Notes: generated by a model from the letters alone, not told the origin. 64,000 nucleotides of DNA from Stenotrophomonas bentonitica (GCF_002887735.1 NZ_PKQP01000004.1:186001-250000); one strand, 5' to 3'. Positions 1 through 10,375 are shown, counted from the first letter of the stretch. A program made the numbers and translations.

Positions 1-526
1 CGATGTCGCCGTGCAGGCGGATCGCCTGGCGCGCATCGCCTGGCGTATCGCCATCGAAGGTGAAGGCTTTCACGCCCAGGTCGCCGGCGCGGTTGAGCTC
101 CAGCAGCTCGGCCACCTGGTCCTGGGCCAGCGCCTTGGTCGGGAACAGGTACAGCGCCTTGGCCTTGCCCTGCATCGCCGCGCTGACCACGGGCAGGGTG
201 TAGCACAGCGACTTGCCGCTGGCGGTGGGGGTGACGATGGCCACGTGCTCGCCGCGCTGGCTGGCCTCCCAGGCCTGCGCCTGGTGGCTGTAAAGCTGCT
301 CGATGCCGCGCGCCTTCAGCGCATTGACCAGCGCGGCGGGCACATCGGCCGGGATCGGCGCGTACTGGCCCTCGCGGGCGGGAATCGTGAAGCTGCCGGT
401 GATGCGGTCGTTGTAGCGGCGCTGCAGGCGTGCGGTCAGCAGCGCACCATCGCGCGAGGGCAGCCCATCGGTGGTGGCGAGGCGGCGTTCGGCGTCCTCG
501 GTCCGCTTGGCGAGTTCGTAAGCCAT
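1..526 (-). CDS. DEAD/DEAH-box helicase, N-terminal part (runs off window)
   Basis: The gene reads leftwards from an ATG at 524-526 and leaves the window after about 175 codons. The visible part has a helicase motif I (TPTASGKS) preceded by a Q-motif-like segment (IEQLYSHQAQAWE), then a motif Ia-like stretch (FPTKALAQDQ). Residues before the helicase core resemble the N-terminus of the large YprA/MrfA-type helicases that carry a C-terminal DUF1998 domain. These are ATP-dependent nucleic-acid translocases, some acting in DNA repair. Motif II and the C-terminal domains lie outside the window, so the subfamily is an inference. It is transcribed divergently from the small secreted protein at 698. 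Confidence 0.8.
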   Translation of the reverse strand, partial: MAYELAKRTEDAERRLATTDGLPSRDGALLTARLQRRYNDRITGSFTIPAREGQYAPIPADVPAALVNALKARGIEQLYSHQAQAWEASQRGEHVAIVTPTASGKSLCYTLPVVSAAMQGKAKALYLFPTKALAQDQVAELLELNRAGDLGVKAFTFDGDTPGDARQAIRLHGDI

Positions 527-697
527 GGTCACAACGGTCTGCAAAGGACGCTATGGAAACATGACCGCGTCTCAATGTCTGAGACATCGCGATGCGGGCC
601 GGTGAATGGTTCAGTGCCCGCCGCGCCGGCCGGACAGGTGCCATCAACGAAATCTGACGCCGGCCTCCGTATGCTTTGAGGCCAGCCCGCAACCAAC

Positions 698-1180
698 ATG
701 GATGGAGTCGCTGTGGCATTACGTGGAGAGCAAGGTGCAGCGTTGCTGGCCGGCCTGGTGCTGGCCGCTGCCGTGCAGGCACAGCAGGTGGCGCCACCCG
801 ACCCCGTGGAGCCGCCGCCTGCGCCGACGCAGGGGGATGTCACCACGCTGGGCGAGGTGCGTGCGCTCAAGCCCGACGACGAGCCGCTGGATCTGTACCG
901 CTTCAAGAATCCGGTGCAGGTTCAGCCGAACCGGTTCAGCCGCACCTGGAGCGAACCCCCCTCGCCCGAGCAGGTCAGCATGAGCGGTGGCTATCTGATG
1001 ATGGGCATCAACAAGGGGCTGGCCGCCGCGGCGCAGGGTGTGAACAAGCTCACCGGCGGACCCGACCAGATCCAGTCCGCGACCGCCCGCCCACCGCCGG
1101 AGTTGACCGACGACGAGCAGCGCCGGGCACAGCAGGTGTGTGTGCAGCAGGGGGGATGCCCGGCGCCGCCGGCGCGCTGA
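698..1180 (+). CDS. Small proline-rich exported protein of unknown function
   Basis: A 160-residue protein whose N-terminus has a hydrophobic stretch (AALLAGLVLAAAVQAQ) ending in an Ala-X-Ala-like cleavage site. It is therefore probably exported by Sec. The mature part starts Pro-rich (PPDPVEPPPAPTQ) and then shows no motif I recognise. The C-terminus has two cysteines in CVQQGGC that could form a disulfide. An in-frame GTG at 710 would remove four residues and give a more typical signal peptide. A TATGCT hexamer at 670-675 could be its -10 box. It converges with the gene ending at 1211. No function is proposed. Confidence 0.6.
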   Translation: MDGVAVALRGEQGAALLAGLVLAAAVQAQQVAPPDPVEPPPAPTQGDVTTLGEVRALKPDDEPLDLYRFKNPVQVQPNRFSRTWSEPPSPEQVSMSGGYLMMGINKGLAAAAQGVNKLTGGPDQIQSATARPPPELTDDEQRRAQQVCVQQGGCPAPPAR

Positions 1181-1210
1181 TCTGGCAGGACAGCATCGCT
1201 CCGGCGCGCG

Positions 1211-3040
1211 TCAAGCGGGCCTCGCTCCCCGCCGCCGCTCCATCCACCACAGCAGCCCGGCCGCCAGCACGAAGGCGAGCAGCCATGGCCAACGCGGTCC
1301 TGGCGTTTCGATCACGCCGGCCGACGTTGCCGCGGTGCCCACGGCCAGACGCTGTGCGGTGGCCTCACGCAGCTGTTGGCGATGCAGCGATCGCGCAGCG
1401 GCCGGATCGAACACGTAGAACGCGTGGCGGCTCTCACCCTGCTGCAGCTGATGCCAGCCGGCCTGCGTCGGCCAGTAGCCGGCGCAGCGTTCCGCGCCGC
1501 TGGCCGGATCGATGCGCAGCGCAATGCGCGCGCCATCCGGTGCGCGCACCTGTGCAGGTTCCCGCAGCTGGCACAGCGCTACGCGCTCGCCGGCCCACGG
1601 GGTATCGGAGTCGACGCGTGGAGCATCTGCGGCGGGAAGTGGGCGCGCCACGCGGGCCAGTACGCCGCTCCACAGCTCGGCGTGGCGATCGTCGCGACCG
1701 GCCAGCACCAGTCGATAGCTGTCGGTGACCGGCAGCAGCGCAACACGGCCCCGGCCCAGCGGGCGATAGCCGCCGATCGCATTGCCCTTGTCATCGTGCA
1801 GCAGCGGTGTCGCGTCGTTGACCGTCACACCCAGCCGCTCCAGCACCGGCAGCGCAGCCTGGTGCGAGGCCGTGTCGGCTTCGTCGATGTAGGTGGTGGT
1901 GTCCGACGCGGGCCGCTGGGGACCACGGCGTGCCTGCAGCAACGCGGCATCGGCGTCGGCCGGCAGTGTCAGCGGGGCGGCCTGGTTGTTGCCGCTGATG
2001 GGCATACCCCAGCCGCGCAGCGCCTGGCGCGCGCTGTCGTTGAGGGGGCCGCTGGTGCGGACGAGCACGCCCAACCCACCGCGGATCGCCTGCTGCAGCG
2101 CGCTGCGTTGCACCGCCGACAGCCCGGCCAGACTGCGCTCATCGAGCAGCACGGCATCCGTCGCCGCCAGCGTCGCCGCAGTGAGCGCGACCGGTGCATC
2201 GCCGAGCGACACCCCACCGCCGGCATGGGCCTGCGCTTGTACGGCCAGCCCCGCATCGGTCGCCCAGCGACGCAGGTACTTCAACTCGGGCCCCGGCGCA
2301 CCGGCCAGGATCAGCAGCCGCGGCGCTGCCGCGCCCACGGTGTCCACCGGTACCTCCAGCGTATCGACCACGTGCTGCCCGGCATCCAGCAGGCGCAGAC
2401 GGAACGTGCTCTGCCCTGGCACGCGCGCGACACCATCAAGCTGCACGCGACCATCGGCCCTTGGCATTGCGCGGTCAACCACCAGCCCGGCCGGGTCCAC
2501 AAGCTCGGCGCGTGCGTTCGGCACGCCCTGCGCACGCGCGCGGACGGTGAACACCGCACCGGGCGCAGCAACCGGTGGCGGCTGCAGTGCGATCCAGCCC
2601 TGTGGTGCGCTGGGCCATTCGATACGCACGCCACGGGGCAGCGCGGCATCGCGATCGCGGGCCGACAGGCCATCGCCGATCAACCGAAGGGAGGTGGGAC
2701 CGGGATGCTGGCGCAACGCGGTGGCCAGGTCGGGCGCGGCGAGGGCGTCTGCCACTTTCGTCGCTTCCGGCAGTGCGACCACGGTCTCGCCCGGCGCCGC
2801 TGACCAGCGCACCTGATCGGCCGCGCCAGTCAGCACGGTCAGCTGGCCACCGGCCACGCGCTGCATCGGTGGCACCAGGGTCAGGTAGAGCAGCACGGTC
2901 GCCACGGCCTGCAACACCAGCAGGCTGGCGAACACACCGGGTGCCCGCGCCGGTCCACGCCATTGCTGCCAGCACAGACGCGCGCTGCTCAGCAGCAGCA
3001 CGGCGAACAGCGCGATCAGGATCCAGCGCGGGTCGCTCAC
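1211..3040 (-). CDS. Membrane-anchored glutamine-amidotransferase-like protein, last gene of the MoxR/Tld locus
   Basis: I place the start at a GTG (3038-3040) that overlaps the stop of the upstream gene as GTGA, giving 609 residues; an in-frame start further upstream lies inside that gene. The protein begins with two hydrophobic segments (about residues 4-22 and 34-55) and ends with another (WLLAFVLAAGLLWW) before a basic tail. The long periplasmic part contains a Rossmann-like segment (RLLILAGAPGPELKYLRRW) and a following region that resembles the class I glutamine amidotransferase-like domain of Bat-operon membrane proteins. Catalytic residues of a true amidotransferase are not evident, so it is probably structural or ligand-binding. 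Translational coupling suggests it works with the DUF4175-like and BatA-like proteins. Confidence 0.7.
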   Translation of the reverse strand: MSDPRWILIALFAVLLLSSARLCWQQWRGPARAPGVFASLLVLQAVATVLLYLTLVPPMQRVAGGQLTVLTGAADQVRWSAAPGETVVALPEATKVADALAAPDLATALRQHPGPTSLRLIGDGLSARDRDAALPRGVRIEWPSAPQGWIALQPPPVAAPGAVFTVRARAQGVPNARAELVDPAGLVVDRAMPRADGRVQLDGVARVPGQSTFRLRLLDAGQHVVDTLEVPVDTVGAAAPRLLILAGAPGPELKYLRRWATDAGLAVQAQAHAGGGVSLGDAPVALTAATLAATDAVLLDERSLAGLSAVQRSALQQAIRGGLGVLVRTSGPLNDSARQALRGWGMPISGNNQAAPLTLPADADAALLQARRGPQRPASDTTTYIDEADTASHQAALPVLERLGVTVNDATPLLHDDKGNAIGGYRPLGRGRVALLPVTDSYRLVLAGRDDRHAELWSGVLARVARPLPAADAPRVDSDTPWAGERVALCQLREPAQVRAPDGARIALRIDPASGAERCAGYWPTQAGWHQLQQGESRHAFYVFDPAAARSLHRQQLREATAQRLAVGTAATSAGVIETPGPRWPWLLAFVLAAGLLWWMERRRGARPA

Positions 3041-5208
3041 GGGGTGGCCTCCAGTGCATCCAGGTAGCGCTGACCCATGGCATCGGGGGCGTTGCGCCGG
3101 GCGACCTGCGGCAGTGGCCGCAGCAGCGCACGCCACAGCTGCGCGCGCAGGGCCTGGTGGCAGTCGGCGCAGTCCGGGGTGATGCGCAGTGTTTCGATGG
3201 CGGCGGCCAGGCTCAGCGGGTCCGGCAGGCGCGCTTCATTGCGTCGCAGCCAGTGGGTGAGTGCGTCCAGATCCGGCGCGCTGGCCGGATCGGCCAGCTG
3301 CTGCCAGACCTGCACGATGGCCTGGTCGGGTGCCTCCAGCGCACGCAGTGGCAAGGTGCGGCTGGCCAGGTCGGCGCGATCGCCGCTCATGCGTCGGCTC
3401 TCGTCGATCGGCGGCAGTTCCGGGCCGACCCGTGCCAGGTAGATGCGCTCGGCCTGCTGCACTTCCTTGATGAAGCCCAGCGCCTTGTAGGCGTAGGGCA
3501 GGGCACGCTCGGGCTGGCCCTGGCGCAGCTCGCCTTCCGACGACCACATCTGATCGAGCGCCGCCTTCAGCGTGGCGCGCGTCTTGGGATCGAGCAGGGT
3601 GGCGGCCTCGGCGTGATCGTGGGTATGGCCGTATTCGGAGAGCACGTCGGTGGCGCTGCCGAACACCGGGGCGCTGCCGTCGGTCGGCGCGCCATGATCG
3701 TGGTCGTCGTGGCCGGCCTGCGCCTGGGTCCTGGCATGGTCGCCATCGTGATCGTGATCGTCATCGTGCGCGGCCGCCGGTGTATCACTGGTCGGCAGGG
3801 CATCGCTGGTCGGCGGTGGCTTGGCCCCGCCTTCGCTTTCCTCGCCGAGGAACTGGCCATAGCGCAGGCGCAGGATCCGCTGGTCCACGCCGATCGCATC
3901 GGCACGCTTCACGAATTCCTCCGCCGGCAGCTGGCGACGCTGTTTGATCAGCGCTTCAGCGTCGATGATGATCTGGCGCTGGCTACGGAAATACGCGGGC
4001 AGGGTCTTCTTGACCATGCCCTCCATGTCGGTGCCCTGGATCTCCGCTGCGCTGGGCAGGCGCAGGATCACGCTGCTGCTCTGGGCGGTCTGCGCGCCGG
4101 GCGTGTGGGTGTCGCGCACGGTCAACTGCGCGATCACATCGTTGCCTTCGGTGGCGCCCAGCGCGGCGAGATCGAGCGTGCGCGCGAAGCGCCGCTGCGT
4201 CGCCGGTCCGGTGCCGACGAGGTTGAAGGTCTGCTCGCGGAAGGTGATGTTCTCGCCGCTGCCCTGGGCCAGGGTGACCTTCAACTGTGCCGCGGCAACC
4301 ACGCCGTAGTCGTCGGTGGCCTCGAACTGCAGCGGCCACTGGCGTTGGCCGGGTGTCCCCAGCACGAGACTGCGGTCGGGAGCGATCACGCGCACCACGG
4401 GCGGGCGATCGGGCACCACATCGAGCCGGTACAGGCGGGTGTCGCGCAGGGCAGGCTCGGTGACCACGCGGTACAGCGCCGGACGCGTGGCGGTCCACTG
4501 CGTGGTCCATTGGTCGCCATCGCGTTGCAGCGCGATGCGCTGGCCATCGTGGAACTGGAGCGCAGCGGCCTGCGGTTGCGCCGAGAAGCGCAGCGACCAG
4601 TGCAGGCGGCTGTCCTGCGGGACCTTGCCGTCCAGCGTGCTCTGCACACGCGCGGCCTGCCCGGTGTAGGCCGGGGCGGTGATCTCCAGCCGGGCGGAAC
4701 GCAGCTGCGGTGGCTGCGCGGGTGTGGCCGGCGGTGCCGCCGCGCCCGGGAACAGGGGCGCCGCGTTATGGCCGCGTGGCCAACTCAGCGCCAGTGCCAT
4801 TACCACCAGCGACGTGATCACCGAGGCCAGCAGCCACCGGCGCGGCCAGCGTGGCCGCAGTTCGGGCATGCGCGCCTGCAGGGCGGCGGCGACATGCGTG
4901 CGCTGCCGCTGCTGCAACGGGTTCAATGCCGCCGGTGGGGCAAACAGCAGGTCGGCACTGTCCTGTGCGACCGGATGGTCGTTCAACCGGCGGACCAGCC
5001 ATTGGCGATCCAGACCACGTGCGCGCCAGGTCGCCACGCCGACGCTGACCAGCAACGTCGACAGCAGGACTACCGTAGCCGCGTTGAAGCCGGCCAGCCG
5101 CCACGCCACCGCGCTGATCGCCAACGCGGCCGGCACCGCGAGCAGGGTGGTGATCCACCACTGCCGCCGGCGCGCGCGCTGCCAGGCGTGCTGGATGGCA
5201 GCGTTCAT
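3037..5208 (-). CDS. DUF4175-like large membrane protein with His/Asp-rich loop
   Basis: A 723-residue protein starting at ATG 5208 in an ATGA overlap with the preceding gene and ending in a GTGA overlap with the next. Residues about 15-60 form two membrane segments and about 130-148 a third, followed by a long extracytoplasmic region. Residues about 478-535 are extremely rich in His and Asp (for example HDDDHDHDGDH and GHTHDHAEA), a pattern typical of metal-binding loops. The C-terminal part is helical and has a CADCHQ sequence that looks like a c-type heme site (CxxCH), which is unusual here and unverified. The family assignment rests on overall architecture and position in a MoxR/DUF58/BatA operon. 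Its function is not known. Confidence 0.65.
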   Translation of the reverse strand: MNAAIQHAWQRARRRQWWITTLLAVPAALAISAVAWRLAGFNAATVVLLSTLLVSVGVATWRARGLDRQWLVRRLNDHPVAQDSADLLFAPPAALNPLQQRQRTHVAAALQARMPELRPRWPRRWLLASVITSLVVMALALSWPRGHNAAPLFPGAAAPPATPAQPPQLRSARLEITAPAYTGQAARVQSTLDGKVPQDSRLHWSLRFSAQPQAAALQFHDGQRIALQRDGDQWTTQWTATRPALYRVVTEPALRDTRLYRLDVVPDRPPVVRVIAPDRSLVLGTPGQRQWPLQFEATDDYGVVAAAQLKVTLAQGSGENITFREQTFNLVGTGPATQRRFARTLDLAALGATEGNDVIAQLTVRDTHTPGAQTAQSSSVILRLPSAAEIQGTDMEGMVKKTLPAYFRSQRQIIIDAEALIKQRRQLPAEEFVKRADAIGVDQRILRLRYGQFLGEESEGGAKPPPTSDALPTSDTPAAAHDDDHDHDGDHARTQAQAGHDDHDHGAPTDGSAPVFGSATDVLSEYGHTHDHAEAATLLDPKTRATLKAALDQMWSSEGELRQGQPERALPYAYKALGFIKEVQQAERIYLARVGPELPPIDESRRMSGDRADLASRTLPLRALEAPDQAIVQVWQQLADPASAPDLDALTHWLRRNEARLPDPLSLAAAIETLRITPDCADCHQALRAQLWRALLRPLPQVARRNAPDAMGQRYLDALEATP

Positions 5209-6323
5209 GCGCCGGCTCCGCGGCGCGGTGAGGTCGCGATCACCCGTTCCAGCGCGAACAGCAGCACGATCAGCACCAGCACCCAGGGGCTCAGCTCGCG
5301 CGGTGCGGGCAGCGGCGTGGCGCCGCCGCGCAGCGGCTGCTGTGTCGCTGCCGCGGCGAGGGTCGGCGGGGCGGGTGCGGCGAGGACGGCCAGCAACTGG
5401 CGCGGGAAGCCGGGATCGCGCAGCACCGGCAGGGCCGTCGGCGTCAGCGGCGACGCGAAGCGCAGCAGGCGACCCTGTCCTTCGGACCGCTGTTCCAGCA
5501 CCACTGCACCGTCTGCATCGCGCAGGACGGGCATCCAGCCGGCCTCCGCAGCACCGGGCGCGACCAGTACGCTGCCGCCCTGGTGCACCCACGCCTGCCA
5601 GGCAGCAGGCAGCGGCGCAGCGGCGAGCCACACGCCGGTCTGCCCGGCATCGGGGGCGGTACCGGCACCGCGGGCAGGAGACAACGCCTGGTTGGACCAG
5701 GCACGCTGCAGCGCGGCCAGCACGCGCTGCTCGCCTTCTGCGATCTCGCCACCGACCTGTAGCACCGGCGGTGCGGCGGTGCGCGTGCTGGCCGGCGCCA
5801 ACGGCACCGGCCGCCAATCCACGGCACGCGACAGGCGCGGCCGCTCGCCATCCAGTCCGGGCATCGGGTCGGGCACGTACACCGTCAGCGGTGCGCCGGC
5901 AGGCAGTGTCTGGTCCAGCTCACGCAGCAGGCTGGACAGCGCGGAAGCGGTCGCCGGGGCGGCATCGGCCAGTGCGGGGAAGCCCGGAGCCAGCCAGCGC
6001 CAATCTCCCTTCGCGTCCTGGCCACGCAGGGCCGTACCGTCCAGACCAGGGGCGACCACCGTGACCGGGTGGATGTCGGCGGCGCCACCGTGCAGCACCG
6101 GCCGCGCCAGCAACAGGGCCAGTGTAGCCAGCAGCAGCAGCCGCACCAGCAGCAGCGGCCACTCGTCGAAGCGGATCTTCTGGCGCGGCCGGATCCGGGC
6201 CTGCAGCCAGCGCAGCGCGGCGAAGTCGAGTGGCGCGTACTGATGCCGCCGCGCCAGGTGGATCAGCAGCGGGACCAGCCAGGCGGCCAGTGCCAGCAGT
6301 CCGAGCGGAAACAGCAGGCTCAC
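5205..6323 (-). CDS. BatA-type (aerotolerance regulator N-terminal) membrane protein
   Basis: A 372-residue protein. The N-terminal segment (PLGLLALAAWLVPLLIHLAR, followed by RRHQYAPLDFAALRWL) is the characteristic N-terminal domain of Bacteroides aerotolerance (BatA) proteins. Two membrane segments lie within the first 80 residues, and a final one (ELSPWVLVLIVLLFALERVI) lies near the C-terminus. The middle carries a degenerate von Willebrand-like or amidotransferase-like region. Its start overlaps the end of the DUF58 gene by 4 bases and its stop overlaps the start of the next gene by 4 bases. The module is therefore translationally coupled and probably assembles as one membrane complex served by MoxR. 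Confidence 0.8.
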   Translation of the reverse strand: MSLLFPLGLLALAAWLVPLLIHLARRHQYAPLDFAALRWLQARIRPRQKIRFDEWPLLLVRLLLLATLALLLARPVLHGGAADIHPVTVVAPGLDGTALRGQDAKGDWRWLAPGFPALADAAPATASALSSLLRELDQTLPAGAPLTVYVPDPMPGLDGERPRLSRAVDWRPVPLAPASTRTAAPPVLQVGGEIAEGEQRVLAALQRAWSNQALSPARGAGTAPDAGQTGVWLAAAPLPAAWQAWVHQGGSVLVAPGAAEAGWMPVLRDADGAVVLEQRSEGQGRLLRFASPLTPTALPVLRDPGFPRQLLAVLAAPAPPTLAAAATQQPLRGGATPLPAPRELSPWVLVLIVLLFALERVIATSPRRGAGA

Positions 6324-7216
6324 GCGCCGCCTCCGGCACCGAGCAGCGCCCGCAGCGGCTGATCCAGCGGCTGGTCGAGATAGCCGGTGGCATGCACGAT
6401 GCCGCTGCTCTGCAGCCGCGCCTGCAACGCGCGCTGGGCGGTATCGAAACGGGCCAGGTATTCGGCACGGATCGCACGGCCATCGCCCAGCAGCTCCTCG
6501 CCGGTTTCCGGATCGCGGAAGCGGTGGCCGTCGGTGAACGGGAAATCGCGCTCTTCGGCGGTCAGTACCTGCAGGTGCAGCACCTCGCGGCGGGCGGCGG
6601 CCAGCCGTTCCAGCAGCACGATGCTACCTTCGTCGAAACCGTCGCCCAGCGCGACCAGCAGGTCGCCGGCCTGCACCCGCTCCCAGACCGGGGCCAGGGA
6701 AGTGACCGGCGGCCACGTGCCGCTGGCCCGAAGTTGGCGCAGCAGCAGGTGCACGCGGTCGCGCTGGCGCGGGCCGTGCCCGGCGGGGACCAGTTGCACG
6801 CTCTCGCCGCTGATGGCGATCACGCCGAAGCGGTCGCTTTGCTGCAGGGCCAGTTCGACCAGGCAGGCGGCGGTGGCGCAGAGGTAGTCCAGGCGCGACC
6901 AGTCCGGTCGCGCACGGTCGCTCTGGCGCGCCGAGGCGGTCGCATCGATCAGCACCCAGGTCGTGATCGGGCTTTCGCGTTCGGATTCACGCACGAAGAA
7001 GCGGTCCGAGCGCGCGTAGAGCTTCCAGTCGATCTGGCGCAGTTCATCGCCAGGTTCATAGGCGCGGTACTGCGCAAACTCCAGCCCGGCGCCGCGGCTG
7101 CGGCTGGCGTGCTGGCCGATGCCGTGCGCGCCGCGTGCACGCCGTGGCAGCAGCCGCAGCGCCTTCAGGCGGCTGCGGACATCGGCGGGGATCGCGATCG
7201 GTACGTTGCGGCTCAC
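6320..7216 (-). CDS. DUF58 domain-containing protein
   Basis: A 298-residue protein with the DUF58 signature. The segment YRAYEPGDELRQIDWKLYAR followed by FVRESERE is the conserved block of this family, and a von Willebrand-like portion starts at WVLIDATASAR. DUF58 proteins are almost always encoded next to MoxR ATPases, and are thought to be substrates or adaptors that MoxR remodels. It lies 10 bases downstream of the moxR-like gene and overlaps the BatA-like gene by 4 bases. No membrane segment is present, so it is likely cytosolic. Confidence 0.88.
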   Translation of the reverse strand: MSRNVPIAIPADVRSRLKALRLLPRRARGAHGIGQHASRSRGAGLEFAQYRAYEPGDELRQIDWKLYARSDRFFVRESERESPITTWVLIDATASARQSDRARPDWSRLDYLCATAACLVELALQQSDRFGVIAISGESVQLVPAGHGPRQRDRVHLLLRQLRASGTWPPVTSLAPVWERVQAGDLLVALGDGFDEGSIVLLERLAAARREVLHLQVLTAEERDFPFTDGHRFRDPETGEELLGDGRAIRAEYLARFDTAQRALQARLQSSGIVHATGYLDQPLDQPLRALLGAGGGA

Positions 7217-7226
7217 GGTGTGCGGA

Positions 7227-8210
<984 letters not shown>

Positions 8211-8230
8211 AAGGCACTCGCAGGATCGGC

Positions 8231-8254
8231 GTAGAGCCACGCCATGCGTGGCTG
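8231..8254 (+). repeat. SMAG-type REP element (GTAG head)
   Basis: GTAG head followed by an 8-bp inverted repeat, AGCCACGC-CAT-GCGTGGCT. It lies between the DUF4159 gene and the moxR-like gene and would be transcribed as an RNA hairpin inside the operon message, where it could stabilise or separate the two halves. Confidence 0.85.
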
Positions 8255-8271
8255 AAAAAGCAGGAAGAAGC

Positions 8272-8973
8272 TCAGCTGTTCAAGGCATACATCACGATGT
8301 TGACCGCGAAACGGGTGTTGTCTTCGGCCAGGAAGCGCTTGTTGCGCCAGTCGTAGTCCCACTCGCACCCGTAATCCTTGTTGCTGTAGAGCACGCCGAG
8401 GCGGCCATCGATCTGGATGCCCTTGAGGTAATCGTGCACCAGATCATCGCCCCAGCCATTGAGCTCGAACCCGGTGGCCGGCGGGCCCTCGGGGAAGCGG
8501 AAGAAACTGCGGTAGAGCGCGTGGTTGTTGGGCAGCTTGTTCAGCGCCTTCGGCCCGAACAGCTTGGCCATCTGTGCTTCAAAGGACTTCGCGAACAGAC
8601 CATCGATATCGTGGTTGCAGTCATCGACGAACACGAAGCCGCCATTGCGCACGTAACGCACGAAGTTCTGCCGCTCGGCGGCATTGAACTCGACCAGCTT
8701 GTGCCCGGCCAGATAGCAGAACGGTGCCTCCAGCATGCGCGGATCGGACAGCGCGATCACGTGCTCGGTGGGGTCCACGCGCAGGGTGGTGTAATCGATC
8801 AGCGAGGTGATCACGTTGGACGGCATGCGCGCGTCCACGTCCCAGTCGCCGGAGTCGTACTTGAGGCGGGTGAACCAGAAGTCGTACCGCCCGGCCTGGG
8901 CGCGCGCCGGCGCGGGCAGGGCCGCGAACGCCGCACTGCCCAGCATCAGCCGCAGGAACTGTGCGCGGTTCAT
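8272..8973 (-). CDS. DUF4159 domain-containing exported protein
   Basis: The chosen start, ATG 8973 (MNRAQFLRLMLGSAAFAALP), gives 233 residues with a Sec-type signal peptide cut near PARAQ. The mature part begins YDFWFTRLKYDSGDWDVDAR, typical of DUF4159. It continues through a GGFVFVDDCNHDIDG segment with the class I amidotransferase-like fold of this family but no catalytic Cys nucleophile in the usual elbow. The family is commonly found in MoxR/Bat operons, and its role is unknown. It lies 67 bases after the TldE-like gene and 61 bases before the moxR-like gene on the same strand, which links the Tld genes to the MoxR genes. Confidence 0.85.
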   Translation of the reverse strand: MNRAQFLRLMLGSAAFAALPAPARAQAGRYDFWFTRLKYDSGDWDVDARMPSNVITSLIDYTTLRVDPTEHVIALSDPRMLEAPFCYLAGHKLVEFNAAERQNFVRYVRNGGFVFVDDCNHDIDGLFAKSFEAQMAKLFGPKALNKLPNNHALYRSFFRFPEGPPATGFELNGWGDDLVHDYLKGIQIDGRLGVLYSNKDYGCEWDYDWRNKRFLAEDNTRFAVNIVMYALNS

Positions 8974-9040
8974 CGCCGCGCACGTTCCCGGGAGCAACCG
9001 GCCAGCCGGGGAGACGGCCAGTGGCCGTCACGACCGTTCA

Positions 9041-10375
9041 TCAGACCGCGTCGGACAACGAGGTGAAGGTGAAATCGCGCAGCTTCATCGGCGGGATCAT
9101 CATCACCAGGCTGGATTCGTCACCGGCCACACGCACCGGCTTGCCCAGCTCTTCGATGTTGTTGAGCATGATCACCGGCGACTCGTTGAAGCGGAAGTTC
9201 TTCACCGGGTGCTTGATCTGGCCGTTCTCGATGTAGAAGGTGCCATCGCGGGTCAGGCCGGTCAGCAGCACGGTCTGCGGATCGACCATGCGGATGTACC
9301 AGGTGCGCGTGACCAGGATGCCCTTCTGGGTGCCACGGACCAGCTCGGCAGTGCTCTTGTCGCCGCCGGACATCAGCAGGTTGCCCGGCCGCGCGTTGGC
9401 GGTCTTGCCCTGCTTCTGCGCCCAGAAGCGCGAGTAGTTGAGGTTGGCGATCTTGCCGTCCTTGATGATGTCCAGCTTCTCGCGCGGCTGGCCTTCGTTG
9501 TCCCACGGCAGCACGGCGGCCTCGGGATGCCATGGATCGGCGACCATGGTCACGCGCGGGTCGTAGACCTGCTCGCCCAGCTTGTTGCCGCCGCCCTTCC
9601 TGGACAGGAAGCTGCGGCCTTCATCGGCCGAGCGCGCATCGAAGAAGTTCATCATGAAGCTGATCAGGCCGGCCGCGGCCGCCGGCTCCAGGATCACCGT
9701 GTACTTGCCCGGCTCCAGCGCCTTGGCTTCGGCCGATTCGGTGGCCTTGCGCATGGCGATGCGGATGTCCTGGTCGGCCTTGAAATCGGCGGCATCCTTG
9801 AGGTTGCGACCGACCCAGCCCGAGCCGCGGCCATCTTCGGTACGCACGGTGCAGGTGTAATCGAAGTTGGTGCCGCGCTGGTAACCGAAGTTGCCGTTGC
9901 TGTTGGCGGTGGCCTGGAAGCTCTGGCCATCTTCCAGGAAGCCGGCCGCGATCAGGCCGTTGCCACGGCACGGTGCGATCGAGTCGGCGGCAACCTTGGC
10001 GCGGAAGGCCGGGTCGATGGCCGCGGTGGATTCGCTGAAGGTCGGGCTGGGCCGGTAGGTCTGCTTGCCGATCGCCGGCAGGAACTCCGGGTTCTCCGGG
10101 GCCAGGCGGGCCAGATCTTCGGCACGGCGCACCACGCGTTCCAGCGCGGCGTCGTCGAACTCGTTGATCGAGGCGGTGCCCACGCGCTTGCCGAAGGCGA
10201 CCGTCACGGCCAGTTCGGTGTTGTCGACGATACCGCTGGTGGAGACGTTGTTGAGCGCGAAACGGATGTTGCCGTCGATCGAGCCGGCCAGCACGGCAGT
10301 GCACTCATCGGCCTTGGAGAGCGCGATGACCTTGTCGAGGATGGCCTTGGCCTGGGCTTCGGTGAAGATACTCAT
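9041..10375 (-). CDS. TldE/PmbA-like protein, non-catalytic partner of TldD-like proteases
   Basis: A 444-residue member of the TldD/PmbA (peptidase U62) family. It has an AGGAGC ribosome-binding site before ATG 10375. It lacks the HExxxH zinc motif, as expected of the TldE-type subunit. The family features GKYTVILEPAAAAGLISF and the C-terminal TFYIENGQIKHPVKNFRFN block are present. In E. coli TldD and TldE form a heterodimeric metalloprotease that trims peptides such as microcin B17 precursor and the CcdA antitoxin. The N-terminus (MSIFTEAQAKAILDK) has no signal peptide, whereas both TldD-like genes just upstream carry Tat signals. Spacing to the upstream TldD-like gene is 20 bases. Confidence 0.88.
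   Translation of the reverse strand: MSIFTEAQAKAILDKVIALSKADECTAVLAGSIDGNIRFALNNVSTSGIVDNTELAVTVAFGKRVGTASINEFDDAALERVVRRAEDLARLAPENPEFLPAIGKQTYRPSPTFSESTAAIDPAFRAKVAADSIAPCRGNGLIAAGFLEDGQSFQATANSNGNFGYQRGTNFDYTCTVRTEDGRGSGWVGRNLKDAADFKADQDIRIAMRKATESAEAKALEPGKYTVILEPAAAAGLISFMMNFFDARSADEGRSFLSRKGGGNKLGEQVYDPRVTMVADPWHPEAAVLPWDNEGQPREKLDIIKDGKIANLNYSRFWAQKQGKTANARPGNLLMSGGDKSTAELVRGTQKGILVTRTWYIRMVDPQTVLLTGLTRDGTFYIENGQIKHPVKNFRFNESPVIMLNNIEELGKPVRVAGDESSLVMMIPPMKLRDFTFTSLSDAV

Noticed and set aside
2575..6243. Plus-strand open frame of over 1200 codons antisense to the Bat-type genes
   Set aside because: The minus strand encodes recognisable BatA and DUF4175-like proteins with overlapping starts and stops. 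High GC content removes stop codons from the opposite strand, and the plus frame product has no domain-like pattern.
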